In this document: piece after piece, positions 17,422 through 29,613 of the stretch
How the letters are laid out: each line of letters begins with the position of its first letter
Position numbering within the stretch: the first letter of the stretch is position 1
From: Thiohalocapsa marina
Lineage (GTDB): Bacteria; Pseudomonadota; Gammaproteobacteria; Chromatiales; Chromatiaceae
Direction: 5' to 3'
Assembly (NCBI RefSeq): GCF_008632335.1
Contig: NZ_VWXX01000037.1
Span: forward strand, 1 to 41,391
DNA length: 41,391 nucleotides
The notes under the pieces: model-generated
The model's database searches: none
The model's input: only the letters and a program-made list of their open reading frames with translations
Told to the model about the DNA's origin: nothing
Position numbers and translations under genes: made by a program

Positions 17422-20282
17422 CAGCCAGAGACCTTCAGCGGCGCCAGCATGCGCATGCGGCGGATCTTTTGCTCGACCCGGAACTCCAGTTCAGCGGTGT
17501 CGGCGGGCTGGGCCTCGACTGTATAGCGGGCCTGTTCGATGCTGGCGTTCTCGGGCAGGGCCTCCGGATCGATGGAGACGGTCCAGGTGCCGGGCGACAG
17601 GCCGGCGAAGCGGAATTCGCCGCGGCCGTTGGTCAGGCGCCGGTAAACCGCGTCGCCGTTGCGCACCTCCACCAGAATGCCGCCCAGCCCCCGGGTGGGC
17701 TCGAGTTCCCGTGCTGCCGGTTCCGGCGCGCGTTCCGGCTTCGCGGCCGTTTCCGGCGCCGCGTCCGGAAGGCTGCGGTCGACGCGCACGAAGGTCTGCG
17801 ACGGCAGCAGGCTGGTGTCGGGCTGGTAGACCTGGATGATCCCGTCAATGGTGACGCCCTGGACATAGGCCAGTTCCACGCGGGTCTCCTCGTCGACGGT
17901 GAGATCCACCGGCAGCGGCATCTCGCCGACCGGGATCATGCCCACGGGCAGGTGGCCGCCAGCCACGTTCAGGCTGTGGTAACCGCGTTTCACCGTGGGG
18001 AAGGAAAAGAAACCGCGTGCGTCGGTGATGGCCACCAGGCGATCCAGGCGCAGCACCACGTTCGCCAGCCCCTCGCCAGTGGCCTGGTCGATCACCTGCC
18101 CGCGCAGCGTGGTGCGGTCACGCCGCCTGGTGGTCGGTACCTCGATGGGCACGGTGTAGGACAGCATGAGATTCAGATCGTCGCTGACGCCGTGGGCATA
18201 CTGGGCCTGCACGCCGATGACATGGCCATTGTCACGCCGGTAGTTGTAGCGCGCTTGGGCAATGGTCTGGTTGTCGCCCCAGGCGGGCTCACCCTGCACG
18301 TTGAGGCTAAGATCGGACTTGTCGTTGATGGCGAGACTGGCGTTCATGCCCAGGGTGGGGGAGTTGTCCTGGTCGTAGCCGATGCAGGGGTCCAGGCTCC
18401 TGTTCACGTAGGCGCCCAGGCTCAGGCGCTTGTTGGGCCGCCAGGAGACGGCGCCGCGGTAGCCCTGGCCCGGCACCTGGTCTCCGGTCAGGCTGTCCAT
18501 GCGTCGCCCCAGGTCAGCGCTGGCATTCAAGGTCAGATTCGAGTCCTTGAAGGTCCGGCTGTAGCCCAGCCGCAGCGCCTGGGTTTCGTCGTAGACCTGA
18601 CGGTCGGTGGCCTGGGCGTTGCGACATTCCTTGTAGCGCAGCTCGGCCTGGTAGCGGCCGGCATCCGGGCGGCGGTAGGCCACGCCAACACCCGCGCTGC
18701 GCTCGGTACGGGCCGGGTCGATGATGACGGGGTTCTGATTCCAGTACCACGCGGCATCGGCAGCATACCGGTCGCGATAGCGCCGCTGGTCCTGCTTGTA
18801 CTGGTCATAGCGGTAGAAGCCCCAGGCGGACCAGCGGGAGTCCTTGGGGCTGTAGGACAGGTCGATATGGGCGCGGTCCTGATTCTGGTACTCGCCGGCA
18901 TAGCCTGCGTCGGCGTGCATCAGGTTCAGCCGATAGCGCCAGGGGGCGCCCGTTCGGGTCAGTTCCAGCCGATAGGCCGCACCGTCGCCCAGATCGCCGC
19001 GGCTGCCGGCCACTTCCAGGTCCAGGTTCAGCTCGGGGCGCAGCCGGATCTCCTGGCGCAGGCTCAGGGTCTGGTTGCGGCCGTCCTGGTCGTCCTGGGC
19101 ATCCAGCAGATTCACGCTCAGCCACCAGTCGGGCCGTAGCTGACGGCTGATGGAGAGCGCCGCCTTCTGGCCCTCGCTGTAGGTGTCCCAGCCGTCCTTG
19201 GAGTCCCAGTCCTGGGTGTACCAGGTGGACAGCCGCCAGTGCTCCGAGCGCCAGCCCAGGCGCGCGCCAAAGCCACCGGCTCCCTGCTCGGTGAGGGGCG
19301 ACAGGCGATAGCTCAGGTTGCCCAGCCCCCAGTCGAAGGCCTTGCCCTCATAGTCCATGTAGAACCGCGACGGCTGACCGAACAGGGTTGCCTCGTTGAT
19401 GTCCGGCCCGCGAAAGAGAAAACTGAATCGACGCTCGCCCTGGTCGTCCAGCACGGCGCGGCCGGACCACTCCAGTTGCACCGCGCCGCCGAGCCTCTGC
19501 CGGTTGCCGTCCCAGCTGCCGCCGAGACTGCGCGTGAACTGCGTCTCCATGCTGCGGTAGAGGTCCTGCTTGCCGCTGACCCGGGGCAGGGTCTCGATGC
19601 TGCGCTCAACCTGCTCGCTGAGGCCCTGATCGGGTGCCGAGACCTGCAGGCGAATGCGGTCATGGGCTGGCTTGCTCAGGTCGCTGGGGTGCACCTGAAT
19701 GGTCAGGGTTTCGGACTCGCCGGCGGCCAGTTGCAGGCTCCCGGCCGGCGGCGACAGGGCGGAGTCCTGACTACTGTCGAGGCTGTAGTTCAGGCTCAGC
19801 GCGGAGTTGCTGCCGTTGCTGACCTGGAACTGCGCCTGGTAGGGCTCGTCGACGATGGCGATCTTCGGCGCATCCAGCAGGTCCACCTGGAGCTTGTAGA
19901 CCGGCAGCACGCGGATCTGCAGCGTGGCGCTGCCCAGTACCGCCCCGGGGTTGTCCTGTGCGATCACGCGGTAGGTCACGCGGTACTCGCCGGCCGGGGT
20001 GCGCTCGGGCGGAAAGAAGCTGACCAGACGCATGCTGGTGGCGCCCGGCGCCAGCCGGAAGGGAAAATTGGGGGTGATGGCGCGCCAGCCCTCGGGCAGC
20101 AGCAACTGGCCCTCGAAGGTGCCGTTGCCGCCACCGCGGTTGGTGACCTGAAACACCCGGGTGATCACTTCGCGGGGTTCCACGGTGAAGACCGTGGCGT
20201 CGGTTGCTGTCACGTCCAGGCCGCTCGCGAGTGCCGCGGTGGTCGCCAATAGCAAGGCCAGAAATACCCCAAGACGTGACAT
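17421..20282 (-). CDS. usher-like outer-membrane protein of a pilin/chaperone locus
   Basis: This 953-residue protein begins MSRLGVFLALLLATTAALASG, a clear signal peptide, chosen over a GTG 18 codons upstream. It then has two Ig-like, NEW3-like segments (about 20-210, with TRVFQVTNRGGGNGTFEG and VPVYKLQ-type strands). A long stretch follows (about 250-720) of alternating aromatic/polar strands such as AYRLELTRTGAPWRYRLNL and RAHIDLSYSPKDSRWSAWG, typical of an outer-membrane beta-barrel. The end has a carboxypeptidase-regulatory-like Ig domain (LRGQVIDQATGEGLANVVL, then DARGFFSFPTVKRG) and a second such domain (VEVRNGDAVYRRLTNGRGEF). I see none of the canonical FimD/PapC signatures, but order and topology suggest an equivalent role: assembly or secretion platform for the small proteins encoded upstream. 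Confidence 0.7.
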   Translation of the reverse strand: MSRLGVFLALLLATTAALASGLDVTATDATVFTVEPREVITRVFQVTNRGGGNGTFEGQLLLPEGWRAITPNFPFRLAPGATSMRLVSFFPPERTPAGEYRVTYRVIAQDNPGAVLGSATLQIRVLPVYKLQVDLLDAPKIAIVDEPYQAQFQVSNGSNSALSLNYSLDSSQDSALSPPAGSLQLAAGESETLTIQVHPSDLSKPAHDRIRLQVSAPDQGLSEQVERSIETLPRVSGKQDLYRSMETQFTRSLGGSWDGNRQRLGGAVQLEWSGRAVLDDQGERRFSFLFRGPDINEATLFGQPSRFYMDYEGKAFDWGLGNLSYRLSPLTEQGAGGFGARLGWRSEHWRLSTWYTQDWDSKDGWDTYSEGQKAALSISRQLRPDWWLSVNLLDAQDDQDGRNQTLSLRQEIRLRPELNLDLEVAGSRGDLGDGAAYRLELTRTGAPWRYRLNLMHADAGYAGEYQNQDRAHIDLSYSPKDSRWSAWGFYRYDQYKQDQRRYRDRYAADAAWYWNQNPVIIDPARTERSAGVGVAYRRPDAGRYQAELRYKECRNAQATDRQVYDETQALRLGYSRTFKDSNLTLNASADLGRRMDSLTGDQVPGQGYRGAVSWRPNKRLSLGAYVNRSLDPCIGYDQDNSPTLGMNASLAINDKSDLSLNVQGEPAWGDNQTIAQARYNYRRDNGHVIGVQAQYAHGVSDDLNLMLSYTVPIEVPTTRRRDRTTLRGQVIDQATGEGLANVVLRLDRLVAITDARGFFSFPTVKRGYHSLNVAGGHLPVGMIPVGEMPLPVDLTVDEETRVELAYVQGVTIDGIIQVYQPDTSLLPSQTFVRVDRSLPDAAPETAAKPERAPEPAARELEPTRGLGGILVEVRNGDAVYRRLTNGRGEFRFAGLSPGTWTVSIDPEALPENASIEQARYTVEAQPADTAELEFRVEQKIRRMRMLAPLKVSG

Positions 20283-20381
20283 CGGTTCTGCGGCAGGGCG
20301 CCCCCTGTCCCTTGTGCGCGGTGGATTGGTCCCCACCCATGGGTCGCTGCATCCAGCGGCTGAGCGAGGCTCGGCCCGCCC

Positions 20382-21209
20382 TTACTTGATCTCGAGCTCG
20401 ACGTTGGCGCCGAACAGGTTGTCGCCCGTGCCGTCGGCGGCCACCAGGCCCAGATAATTGCCGTCCGGCGTCTCGCCCAGGTCGATCCTGAAGCGCGCTG
20501 AGGTGCCCGGATAGAGCCGGGTCGCCGCGCCCTCGAACTTGCCCACGGGATTACCGCTCTGGCTGTAGAGCTCGAGCCAGAGGCTCGGCCGCAGCCAGCG
20601 CTGGCCGGTGTTCTCGACATCGATGGCGAAGAGGCGCTTGCCGTTCTCCTTGACCAGTTGCGGGTTCGAGAACACCAGGGCGGTCTCGCCGGAGCTGCCG
20701 ATGTGGGTGACGAGCTGTATGCCGAAGCGCAACAGCTGGGTCACGCTGGTGGTGCCTTCCGGCAGATCGGCGGCCGATTCCCGCGAGGTCTCCGGGATCG
20801 GCTCCACCATGAGCATGCTCCAGTAGGTGCCCGAGAGCTGATCGCCGCTCGGCACCTTGACCTCGTAGTCGATGCGCTCGGTGCCCTTGGGGGGCACCGT
20901 GACCACCTCGCGGGTCAGGCTGATCCAGCCGGCGTTGGAGCGCGGCAGTTGCCCGGGCGGGCCGTAGTCGTTGCGGCCCTCGGCATCGAAGCCGTAGTCG
21001 GTCTGATAGAGCTTGGCCTCGGCGGTTGTGTCGCCCGGGTTGCGCAGCACGATGGTGCCGCGATAGCGCTCGCCCGGTTGTGCCCGGTGCTCCTGGGTCA
21101 TGTCACTCTGGACGATGACGCCGGCGTGGGCGCCGTCTGGGGCGGGGCTGAGCAGGCAAAGGGCCGCAAGGGCGATGGCGATGGCTGGAAGGCGCGTGCG
21201 CTGAGGCAT
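20382..21209 (-). CDS. periplasmic PapD-like chaperone
   Basis: The 275-residue protein has a signal peptide (LPAIAIALAALCLLSPAPDGAHAG). Its N-terminal Ig-like half has TIVLRNPGDTTAEAKLYQTD and WISLTREVVTVPPKGTERID, the strand-turn pattern of PapD-type chaperones, followed by GTYWSMLMVEP. This last part also recalls the PapD-like DUF916 proteins of Gram-positive WxL clusters. The C-terminal half continues as a second Ig-like domain (LRPSLWLELYSQSGNPVG). It lies 14 bases after a small secreted-protein gene and before the usher-like gene, matching pilin-chaperone-usher order. Function is inferred from fold features and context. Confidence 0.65.
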   Translation of the reverse strand: MPQRTRLPAIAIALAALCLLSPAPDGAHAGVIVQSDMTQEHRAQPGERYRGTIVLRNPGDTTAEAKLYQTDYGFDAEGRNDYGPPGQLPRSNAGWISLTREVVTVPPKGTERIDYEVKVPSGDQLSGTYWSMLMVEPIPETSRESAADLPEGTTSVTQLLRFGIQLVTHIGSSGETALVFSNPQLVKENGKRLFAIDVENTGQRWLRPSLWLELYSQSGNPVGKFEGAATRLYPGTSARFRIDLGETPDGNYLGLVAADGTGDNLFGANVELEIK

Positions 21210-21223
21210 GGCGTATGACTCGT

Positions 21224-21715
21224 TCAATCGACCCGGTAGCCGAGGGTGGCGCCGAAGCTGCCGGGTGGCTGGCTGATGGAGATCCCGGAGAGCCTGAATT
21301 GCAGGCCGATGCCGCTGCGGTCGCCCACGCCGGAGCAGAGGATCTGTTCCTGAAAGTCCGGGGTCAGATAGGCACTGCCGCCGCTGATGCTGCCCTGGCC
21401 GCTGCCGTCGCTGCTGCGACGGACCGACAGACCAACGGCGGGGGGCAGCATGGCCTGGTCCTGCCGCACCCAGAGGGTCCAGGCGGCGCCGCCGGTATTG
21501 GTGACATCGATGGTGGCCTGGGTGGCCGAGCTCTCGAATGCCGCCGGAAAGTCGGTGCCGGCGCCGCCGCTGAGATCCTGCGTGCCGAGGGCCTTTGACC
21601 AGTCGCCGAGCAGCGTCAGGTCGGCGGCCAGGGCCGCTGCCGGCGCCATGGCCGCCAGCAGCAAGGCGGGGCAAAGGCGCTTGAAAACAGGACGGGAGGG
21701 ATGGGACTGGGGCAT
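21224..21715 (-). CDS. small secreted protein, possible minor subunit
   Basis: The 163-residue protein carries a signal peptide (FKRLCPALLLAAMAPAAALA, probable cleavage after ALA) and a mature part rich in Gly, Ser and beta-branched residues: ATIDVTNTGGAAWTLWVRQD, VGLSVRRSSDGSG. It ends in the strand GATLGYRVD, with an aromatic residue near the C-terminus like pilus subunits. One cysteine is left in the mature form. It is not an obvious paralogue of the two pilin-like proteins upstream. I do not recognise a family; a tip or minor subunit is a reasonable guess. Confidence 0.6.
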   Translation of the reverse strand: MPQSHPSRPVFKRLCPALLLAAMAPAAALAADLTLLGDWSKALGTQDLSGGAGTDFPAAFESSATQATIDVTNTGGAAWTLWVRQDQAMLPPAVGLSVRRSSDGSGQGSISGGSAYLTPDFQEQILCSGVGDRSGIGLQFRLSGISISQPPGSFGATLGYRVD

Positions 21716-21789
21716 TGGATGGCGTCGTTCCGCGGCCCTCGGGACACTCCTTGCACCGAGGGCGCACGACTGCTTGCTCAGCGCCGAGA

Positions 21790-22299
21790 TCAGATTGCGT
21801 CGACCAGGGTGAAGGTCACGGTCTTTTCTACGCTGGTCGCAGCGGCAGCCTCGACGGTTGCCGTGAGTTCGTATTCGATGCCCAGCCCTGTTTCGGAAAC
21901 CGAGTCGATCCCGGTCACCACGTCCACGCCGGCCGCCGTTAGCGTTTGCTGCGAACTCGCAGCGCCATCTGGTGCCGTCACCGTGACCTTGAGGGTCAGT
22001 CCGGTGGCCATATCCGCGTCGAGTGCGGCGGTGAGCTTCTTGGCATCCGTCCCCGCGTTGGATGTTACCGACCAGCTGGTGGTGGCATCTGTTACGGGAG
22101 CCGGATCCGCGCCTGCCGCCGGCGCTGTGATGGTCATTGCTCCGGGGCTGCCACTGATGACGATATCGGCCATCTCCGGGACGGTGTAGGTCACCGTTTG
22201 ATCGCCGGTGCTGGCAGCCATCGCGCCGGCGCTCAATACCATGGTCATCGCCGTGGTCAGGGCGCTGATGCGAATGCGTGTGCTGGTGTTCATGCTCAT
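21790..22299 (-). CDS. pilin-like secreted protein 1
   Basis: The 169-residue protein has a signal peptide ending AGAMA-AS and a cysteine-free mature part. It starts with an alternating strand QTVTYTVPEMADIVISGSP and ends with EKTVTFTLVDAI, the kind of alternating hydrophobic C-terminal strand that PapD-type chaperones cap. A middle block DAKKLTAALDADMATGLTL is shared with the second pilin-like protein. GGGAGAG lies just before the ATG. A leader of about 200 bases separates it from the palindromic boxes upstream. The pilin role is inferred from size, ends and neighbours. Confidence 0.65.
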   Translation of the reverse strand: MSMNTSTRIRISALTTAMTMVLSAGAMAASTGDQTVTYTVPEMADIVISGSPGAMTITAPAAGADPAPVTDATTSWSVTSNAGTDAKKLTAALDADMATGLTLKVTVTAPDGAASSQQTLTAAGVDVVTGIDSVSETGLGIEYELTATVEAAAATSVEKTVTFTLVDAI

Positions 22300-22761
22300 G
22301 TTTCTCTCCCGATACGTTTCGATGATTGCCTGGCCGGCGGCTCGGCCTGATCGAGCATGCCCGGCGTCTCCACCATTCCCTGGTTGTTTCTGGTTCCCCG
22401 GCCGCGGCGCCCTGGTGCGGCGCCCTGGGGGATGATCCCTGCCCCGAGGGGCTTCCTTGGACGTCAGTATTGGTCAGTTTCGATCGGTTGAGAAATAACT
22501 TCGCGAGATGCTTATATACGAAAATCACATACGATTTGTAGCGATATTCGTATGCGAAAATCGCATAAACAAAAGGCCTGGGTGGTCGGCATCTCTTGTG
22601 TATACAAAAGCTTCGTAAAGCGAACGCTGAAAGCCTGAGCGCTTCGCGTGTGGAGCGTGGCTCGTGCTGAGTTTTTTGCGCCGGATGCCGAATGGATCAG
22701 CGTCTCTTCAAGCCGTTGGCCGGCCTGGTTTTTGAATGATGGCCGATGGCCCGGACGCCAT
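22300..22761. other. 462-bp gap between the two pilin-like genes
   Basis: No gene is seen here. In transcription direction it holds: the hairpin at the end of the upstream pilin gene, about 160 bases without recognisable structure, an AT-rich block (22511-22567) with palindromic boxes and a TATATAAG-like -10 on the minus strand, and a GC-rich leader of about 200 bases before pilin-like gene 1. The downstream part of the locus may therefore have its own promoter here. Confidence 0.6.
22515..22567. promoter_or_regulatory. palindromic operator-like boxes upstream of pilin-like gene 1
   Basis: Two related 17-mers start 36 bases apart: TATACGAAAATCACATA at 22515 and TATGCGAAAATCGCATA at 22551. 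The second is a perfect 7-bp inverted repeat with an AAA spacer and contains a T-N11-A core as in LysR-type sites. Between them CATACGA (22528-22534) and TCGTATG (22548-22554) form a further inverted pair. Related boxes lie before the LysR gene at 23412. A -10-like TATATA overlaps the first box on the minus strand. Confidence 0.6.
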
Positions 22762-22766
22762 TCAAA
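22731..22766 (-). other. hairpin at the 3' end of pilin-like gene 2
   Basis: TTTGAATG and CATTCAAA form a perfect 8-bp stem around a 20-base GC-rich loop. The stop codon of the pilin-like gene lies within one arm. No T-run follows on the minus strand, so it is not a standard terminator; it could protect the 3' end of the transcript or reduce read-through. Confidence 0.5.
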
Positions 22767-23265
22767 TCTGATTGGTGATGGTGTAAGTGACGGTCACCGA
22801 GTCGGCGTCGACCGGCCCGGCCTCGGCGCTGGCGCTGAGGCGGTAGGTGATGGCGTTGCCGGTGGCGGCCAGGCTGCCGATGTGGGTGACCACGTCGGCG
22901 GGGGTGGTGGTCAGGGTCTGGCGGTTGGCGACGGCGCCGCCGCCGGGGGATGCAAGCTCCACCTCCAGGGTCAGGCCGTGGGGCAGCGGTGCGCTCAGGG
23001 CCGCGGTGATCTTCTTGGTGTCGGCCCCGCCATTGGTGCTGACGGCGTAACTCGTGCTGGCGTCCACCGCTGGCGTCGGCGCGGCGCCCGCTTCCGCGGC
23101 CATGACCTGCAGCGGGGCCGGCGAGCCCGAGACACTGATCTGGGCAAATGCCTCGACCGAATAGCGGATGGTCTGGCTGGCGGTAGACCCGGCCCAGGCG
23201 GCCGGGGTCAGCGCCGCCGTGATGATCGGAAAGACAATGCAAAGACGACTGACGCGGTTGAGCAT
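22762..23265 (-). CDS. pilin-like secreted protein 2
   Basis: The 167-residue protein is a paralogue of pilin-like protein 1. Both share QT(V/I)xYxV near the mature N-terminus, SGSP, the block KK(L/I)TAAL...GLTL, a QTL followed by DVVTxI, and an alternating C-terminal strand, here VTVTYTITNQI. The signal peptide ends AAWAGS. The start was set at MLNRVSRL because CGGAG lies six bases upstream; 23 codons of open frame upstream lack support. It is the first gene of the locus and is divergent from the LysR regulator. It could be the major subunit, with the second copy as an alternative form. Confidence 0.65.
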   Translation of the reverse strand: MLNRVSRLCIVFPIITAALTPAAWAGSTASQTIRYSVEAFAQISVSGSPAPLQVMAAEAGAAPTPAVDASTSYAVSTNGGADTKKITAALSAPLPHGLTLEVELASPGGGAVANRQTLTTTPADVVTHIGSLAATGNAITYRLSASAEAGPVDADSVTVTYTITNQI

Positions 23266-23361
23266 GTTGACTCCGCGATAACGGTATTGGCGCCAGACCG
23301 GGTCGGCGGAAAGGCGTGTGCCGCGGCCGACCAATCGTGTGAGTCAAACTCTATCAAGTCA

Positions 23362-23398
23362 TCCGCAAATCACATAGCCTATATGCAAAATCGGTATA
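23362..23398. promoter_or_regulatory. operator-like boxes between pilin-like gene 2 and the LysR gene
   Basis: The AT-rich intergenic strip carries TCCGCAAATCACATA at 23362 and TATGCAAAATCGGTATA at 23382. Both resemble the 17-mers at 22515 and 22551 (shared core GC/CG-AAAATC-CATA-like). A third degenerate match, TACGAAGATTCATG, overlaps the LysR start codon. The arrangement suits autoregulation of the LysR protein and control of the divergent pilin gene. Confidence 0.5.
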
Positions 23399-23411
23399 TG
23401 TACGAAGATTC

Positions 23412-24383
23412 ATGACCCTCAGACAACTGACCTATCTGCGTGAGGTCATCCGGCAGTCCTTCAATGTTTCCAATGCCGCCAGGGCCCTCTACACCTCTCA
23501 GTCCGGGGTGAGCCGGCAACTGCAGGATCTCGCCGAGGAACTGGGCGTCGATCTGTTCGTACGTTGCGGCAAGCGTTTCGTTGGTCTGACCGAGGCCGGC
23601 AAGGAGATCGCCGCGGTGGTCGACGATATATTGCGCGACAGTCAGCGCATCAGGAAGATCGCCGATGCCCATCGCGATGGCAACCGCGGCGTGCTGCGGA
23701 TTCTGGCCACTCGCCATGTGGCGGCCAGCAGCCTGCACGAGGCCATCGTGCGTTGCCGGCAGGAGATGCCGGCCCTGCAGATCGAGATCAATCAGGAGGA
23801 TCCGGGCCTGGCCTTCGAGCTGCTGCGCCAGCATGGCGCCGACCTGGGCATGCTGCCGGAGCCGCCGGCGCAGTTCACCGACCTGGCCTATTTCCCGCTG
23901 ACGCGCTGGCATCTGACGCTGGTGGTGCCGCAGGGGCACGTGCTCATGGCGGCGACCGAGCTCACTCTGGAGACGCTGTCGGCCTACCCCTGCTGCTGTT
24001 ACGAGCGCACATCGCGCTCCCGGCAGATCGTCGACGAGACCTTCGAGCTGGCAGGCATGCGCTCGCCGGTGAGTTTTTCATTGAGCAGCAGCCCCGACAT
24101 CCTGCAGTACGTCGCCACGGGCATCGGCATCGGCCTGATTGCCGAGGAGGCGTTCAATGCGGCCCGTCACCCGGATCTGGCAGCGGTGGATGTGCGCCAT
24201 CTGTTCCAGCCGATCACGACCGGGGTGGTGCTGCCGCGCAACGTGCGCCTGTCGACGGCGTTGCGTGCGTTCATCAAGGTGCTGTCGCCGGGCCTGGACC
24301 TGGAAGTGCAGGGTTTCGATGCCGAGCCCGTTCGTGCATTGCCAGCCGCCGGCAGGCGCCGTGAGTTCAGCGGCCTGGCCTGA
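23412..24383 (+). CDS. CysB-like LysR-family regulator beside the pilin locus
   Basis: This 323-residue LysR regulator has a winged HTH close to that of CysB: LTYLREVIRQSFNVSNAA, LYTSQSGVSRQLQDL and LFVRCGKRFVGLTEAG. The effector-binding domain follows, with an unusual CCCYER stretch after LSAYP where CysB has VTY. The ATG overlaps the proposed operator region. It is divergent from the pilin-like locus and converges, with a 9-base gap, on the hybrid kinase gene. CysB proteins respond to sulfur metabolites; here the regulated targets are probably the neighbouring genes, an inference from position and shared boxes. Confidence 0.85.
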   Translation: MTLRQLTYLREVIRQSFNVSNAARALYTSQSGVSRQLQDLAEELGVDLFVRCGKRFVGLTEAGKEIAAVVDDILRDSQRIRKIADAHRDGNRGVLRILATRHVAASSLHEAIVRCRQEMPALQIEINQEDPGLAFELLRQHGADLGMLPEPPAQFTDLAYFPLTRWHLTLVVPQGHVLMAATELTLETLSAYPCCCYERTSRSRQIVDETFELAGMRSPVSFSLSSSPDILQYVATGIGIGLIAEEAFNAARHPDLAAVDVRHLFQPITTGVVLPRNVRLSTALRAFIKVLSPGLDLEVQGFDAEPVRALPAAGRRREFSGLA

Positions 24384-24392
24384 ACCGCCGAA

Positions 24393-28252
<3,860 letters not shown>

Positions 28253-28256
<4 letters not shown>

Positions 28257-29308
28257 GCCCGGACGCTGGATGCCTCTCCAGTCCCCGCGGCCGCATCGTC
28301 GATCATGTCCAGCAGGTGAACCCCGCCCGCATCCGCGGGCGGGATCCGGCGCAGGGCGCGGCCGGCCCGGTCCAGGCGTGTCTCGATGGGCAGGTTGCCC
28401 GCGTCTGCGGGCACGACGCCGATGCTGGCGCCGGCTGATAATTGTCGCTCGTCAAGTGCGTAAGGCGTGCCGAGGGCGGAGGCGATGGATTCCGCCAGCG
28501 CGGTTGCCGTCGCACGGTCGGCGTCGTCGAGCGCGAGTACGAATTGCCCGTCCGCATAGCGCGCCAGCAGGGCCTGTGGATGCATGCAGCCGCGCACGCG
28601 CTCCGCTACCGCTTGCAACAGGGCCTCCGCGGCCTGTGGTCCCAGGCTGGCCCGGACATGCGCAAGCTCGTAAAGGTGGATGAACAGCAGCGTGTCGACA
28701 GTGGCGCCATGCTGTTCGCGCTGCTGGAGACGATCCAGCAGCAGCGGGCGGTTGGGCAGGCCCGTGATGGTGTCATGACAGGCCAGCTCGGCCATGTCCT
28801 CGCGCAGCTGCTGCAGTGCCTGTTCCCGCTTGCGCAGCAGTACGTGGGTGCGCACGCGCTGGCGCAGCACCTGCGGATTCACAGGCTTGTGAATGAAGTC
28901 TACGGCCCCGGCCAGCAGCGCCAGCACGGCCCCCATGTCGCTCTCGAGGTCCTTGCCCGCCGTGATGAAGATCACCGGGATGTCCTGGGTGCGCGGTTCC
29001 GCCTTGAGTTTGCGGCAGACCTCGTAGCCGTCCATGTCCGGCATCAGCACGTCGAGCAGGATCAGGTCCGGCAGATCGCCCACGGCCAGCTTGTCCAGCG
29101 CCTGTTCGCCGGAGAGGGCGAATTCGGCGCCGAACTCCGGTGCCAGCGCCTTGGCCATGATCTGGATATTGGCCGCCCTGTCGTCGACGATGAGGACCCT
29201 GGGTCTGGCGGGCTGGGCGCTTTCGGACTTGGCCGCTTCGAGCTTGGCTTTTTCGGATTCAGGCATGTTCACCGTTTCAACTCCAACCGGCACGCCGTAT
29301 CGGCTCAC
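28253..29308 (-). CDS. response regulator with degenerate GGDEF domain
   Basis: The 351-residue protein has a receiver domain (about 36-155, VLIVDD, phospho-acceptor Asp86 in LLDVLMPDMDG, KPV lysine) and a diguanylate-cyclase-like domain (about 175-335, DTITGLPNR). The GGDEF signature is replaced by ADGQF at 252-256, so cyclase activity is not expected; it might bind a nucleotide or a partner. The start is unsure: a GTG here, or an ATG at 29266 (MPESEKAKL). Neither has a strong ribosome site. It is cotranscribed with the hybrid kinase, whose Hpt domain is a likely phosphodonor. Confidence 0.85.
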
Positions 29309-29445
29309 CCAGGGTCATTGCGCAGGACAGTCCCTGCAGCTTACACCTTGTTGGCGAAGGCATGCATCCGACGTCACGATAATCCGGAGCTCCGGTTGTC
29401 GGGTGAACCCCTGATGGAACGGCGATAGTCTAGTTCCCAAAATAC

Positions 29446-29502
29446 AGTGACAGTGTGTCTAATAGGCCCGATCAAGCGCCAGCATATAATTACACTGTCA
29501 CT
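29446..29502. repeat. 11-bp inverted repeat with 35-base spacer
   Basis: AGTGACAGTGT at 29446-29456 and ACACTGTCACT at 29492-29502 are perfect reverse complements. The left arm itself contains two half-sites (AGTGACAGTG). The AT-rich spacer includes ATATAATTA. It could be a regulator site upstream of the response-regulator gene or the ends of a lost small mobile element; no direct target duplication is obvious. Confidence 0.6.
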
Positions 29503-29613
29503 TTATCTTCTGTCAGGTTGTTGGACGGCCTTGCCGGGCGCCACTGCCCCCTCTGCAGAGGCCTTGCTGCAGCCCGGCGAGGTTGATGCGCTGCCCGTTG
29601 CCGAGCAAGGGAT

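Noticed and set aside
17469-19139. Plus-strand frame antisense to the outer-membrane protein gene
   Set aside because: Val/Gly/Gln-rich shadow without domains; the minus-strand gene has a signal peptide and coherent strands.
20283-20336. Earlier GTG start for the usher-like protein
   Set aside because: It would put 18 polar residues before a clear signal peptide.
22731-22766. Intrinsic terminator after pilin-like gene 2
   Set aside because: The stem is good, but no T-run follows in transcription direction.
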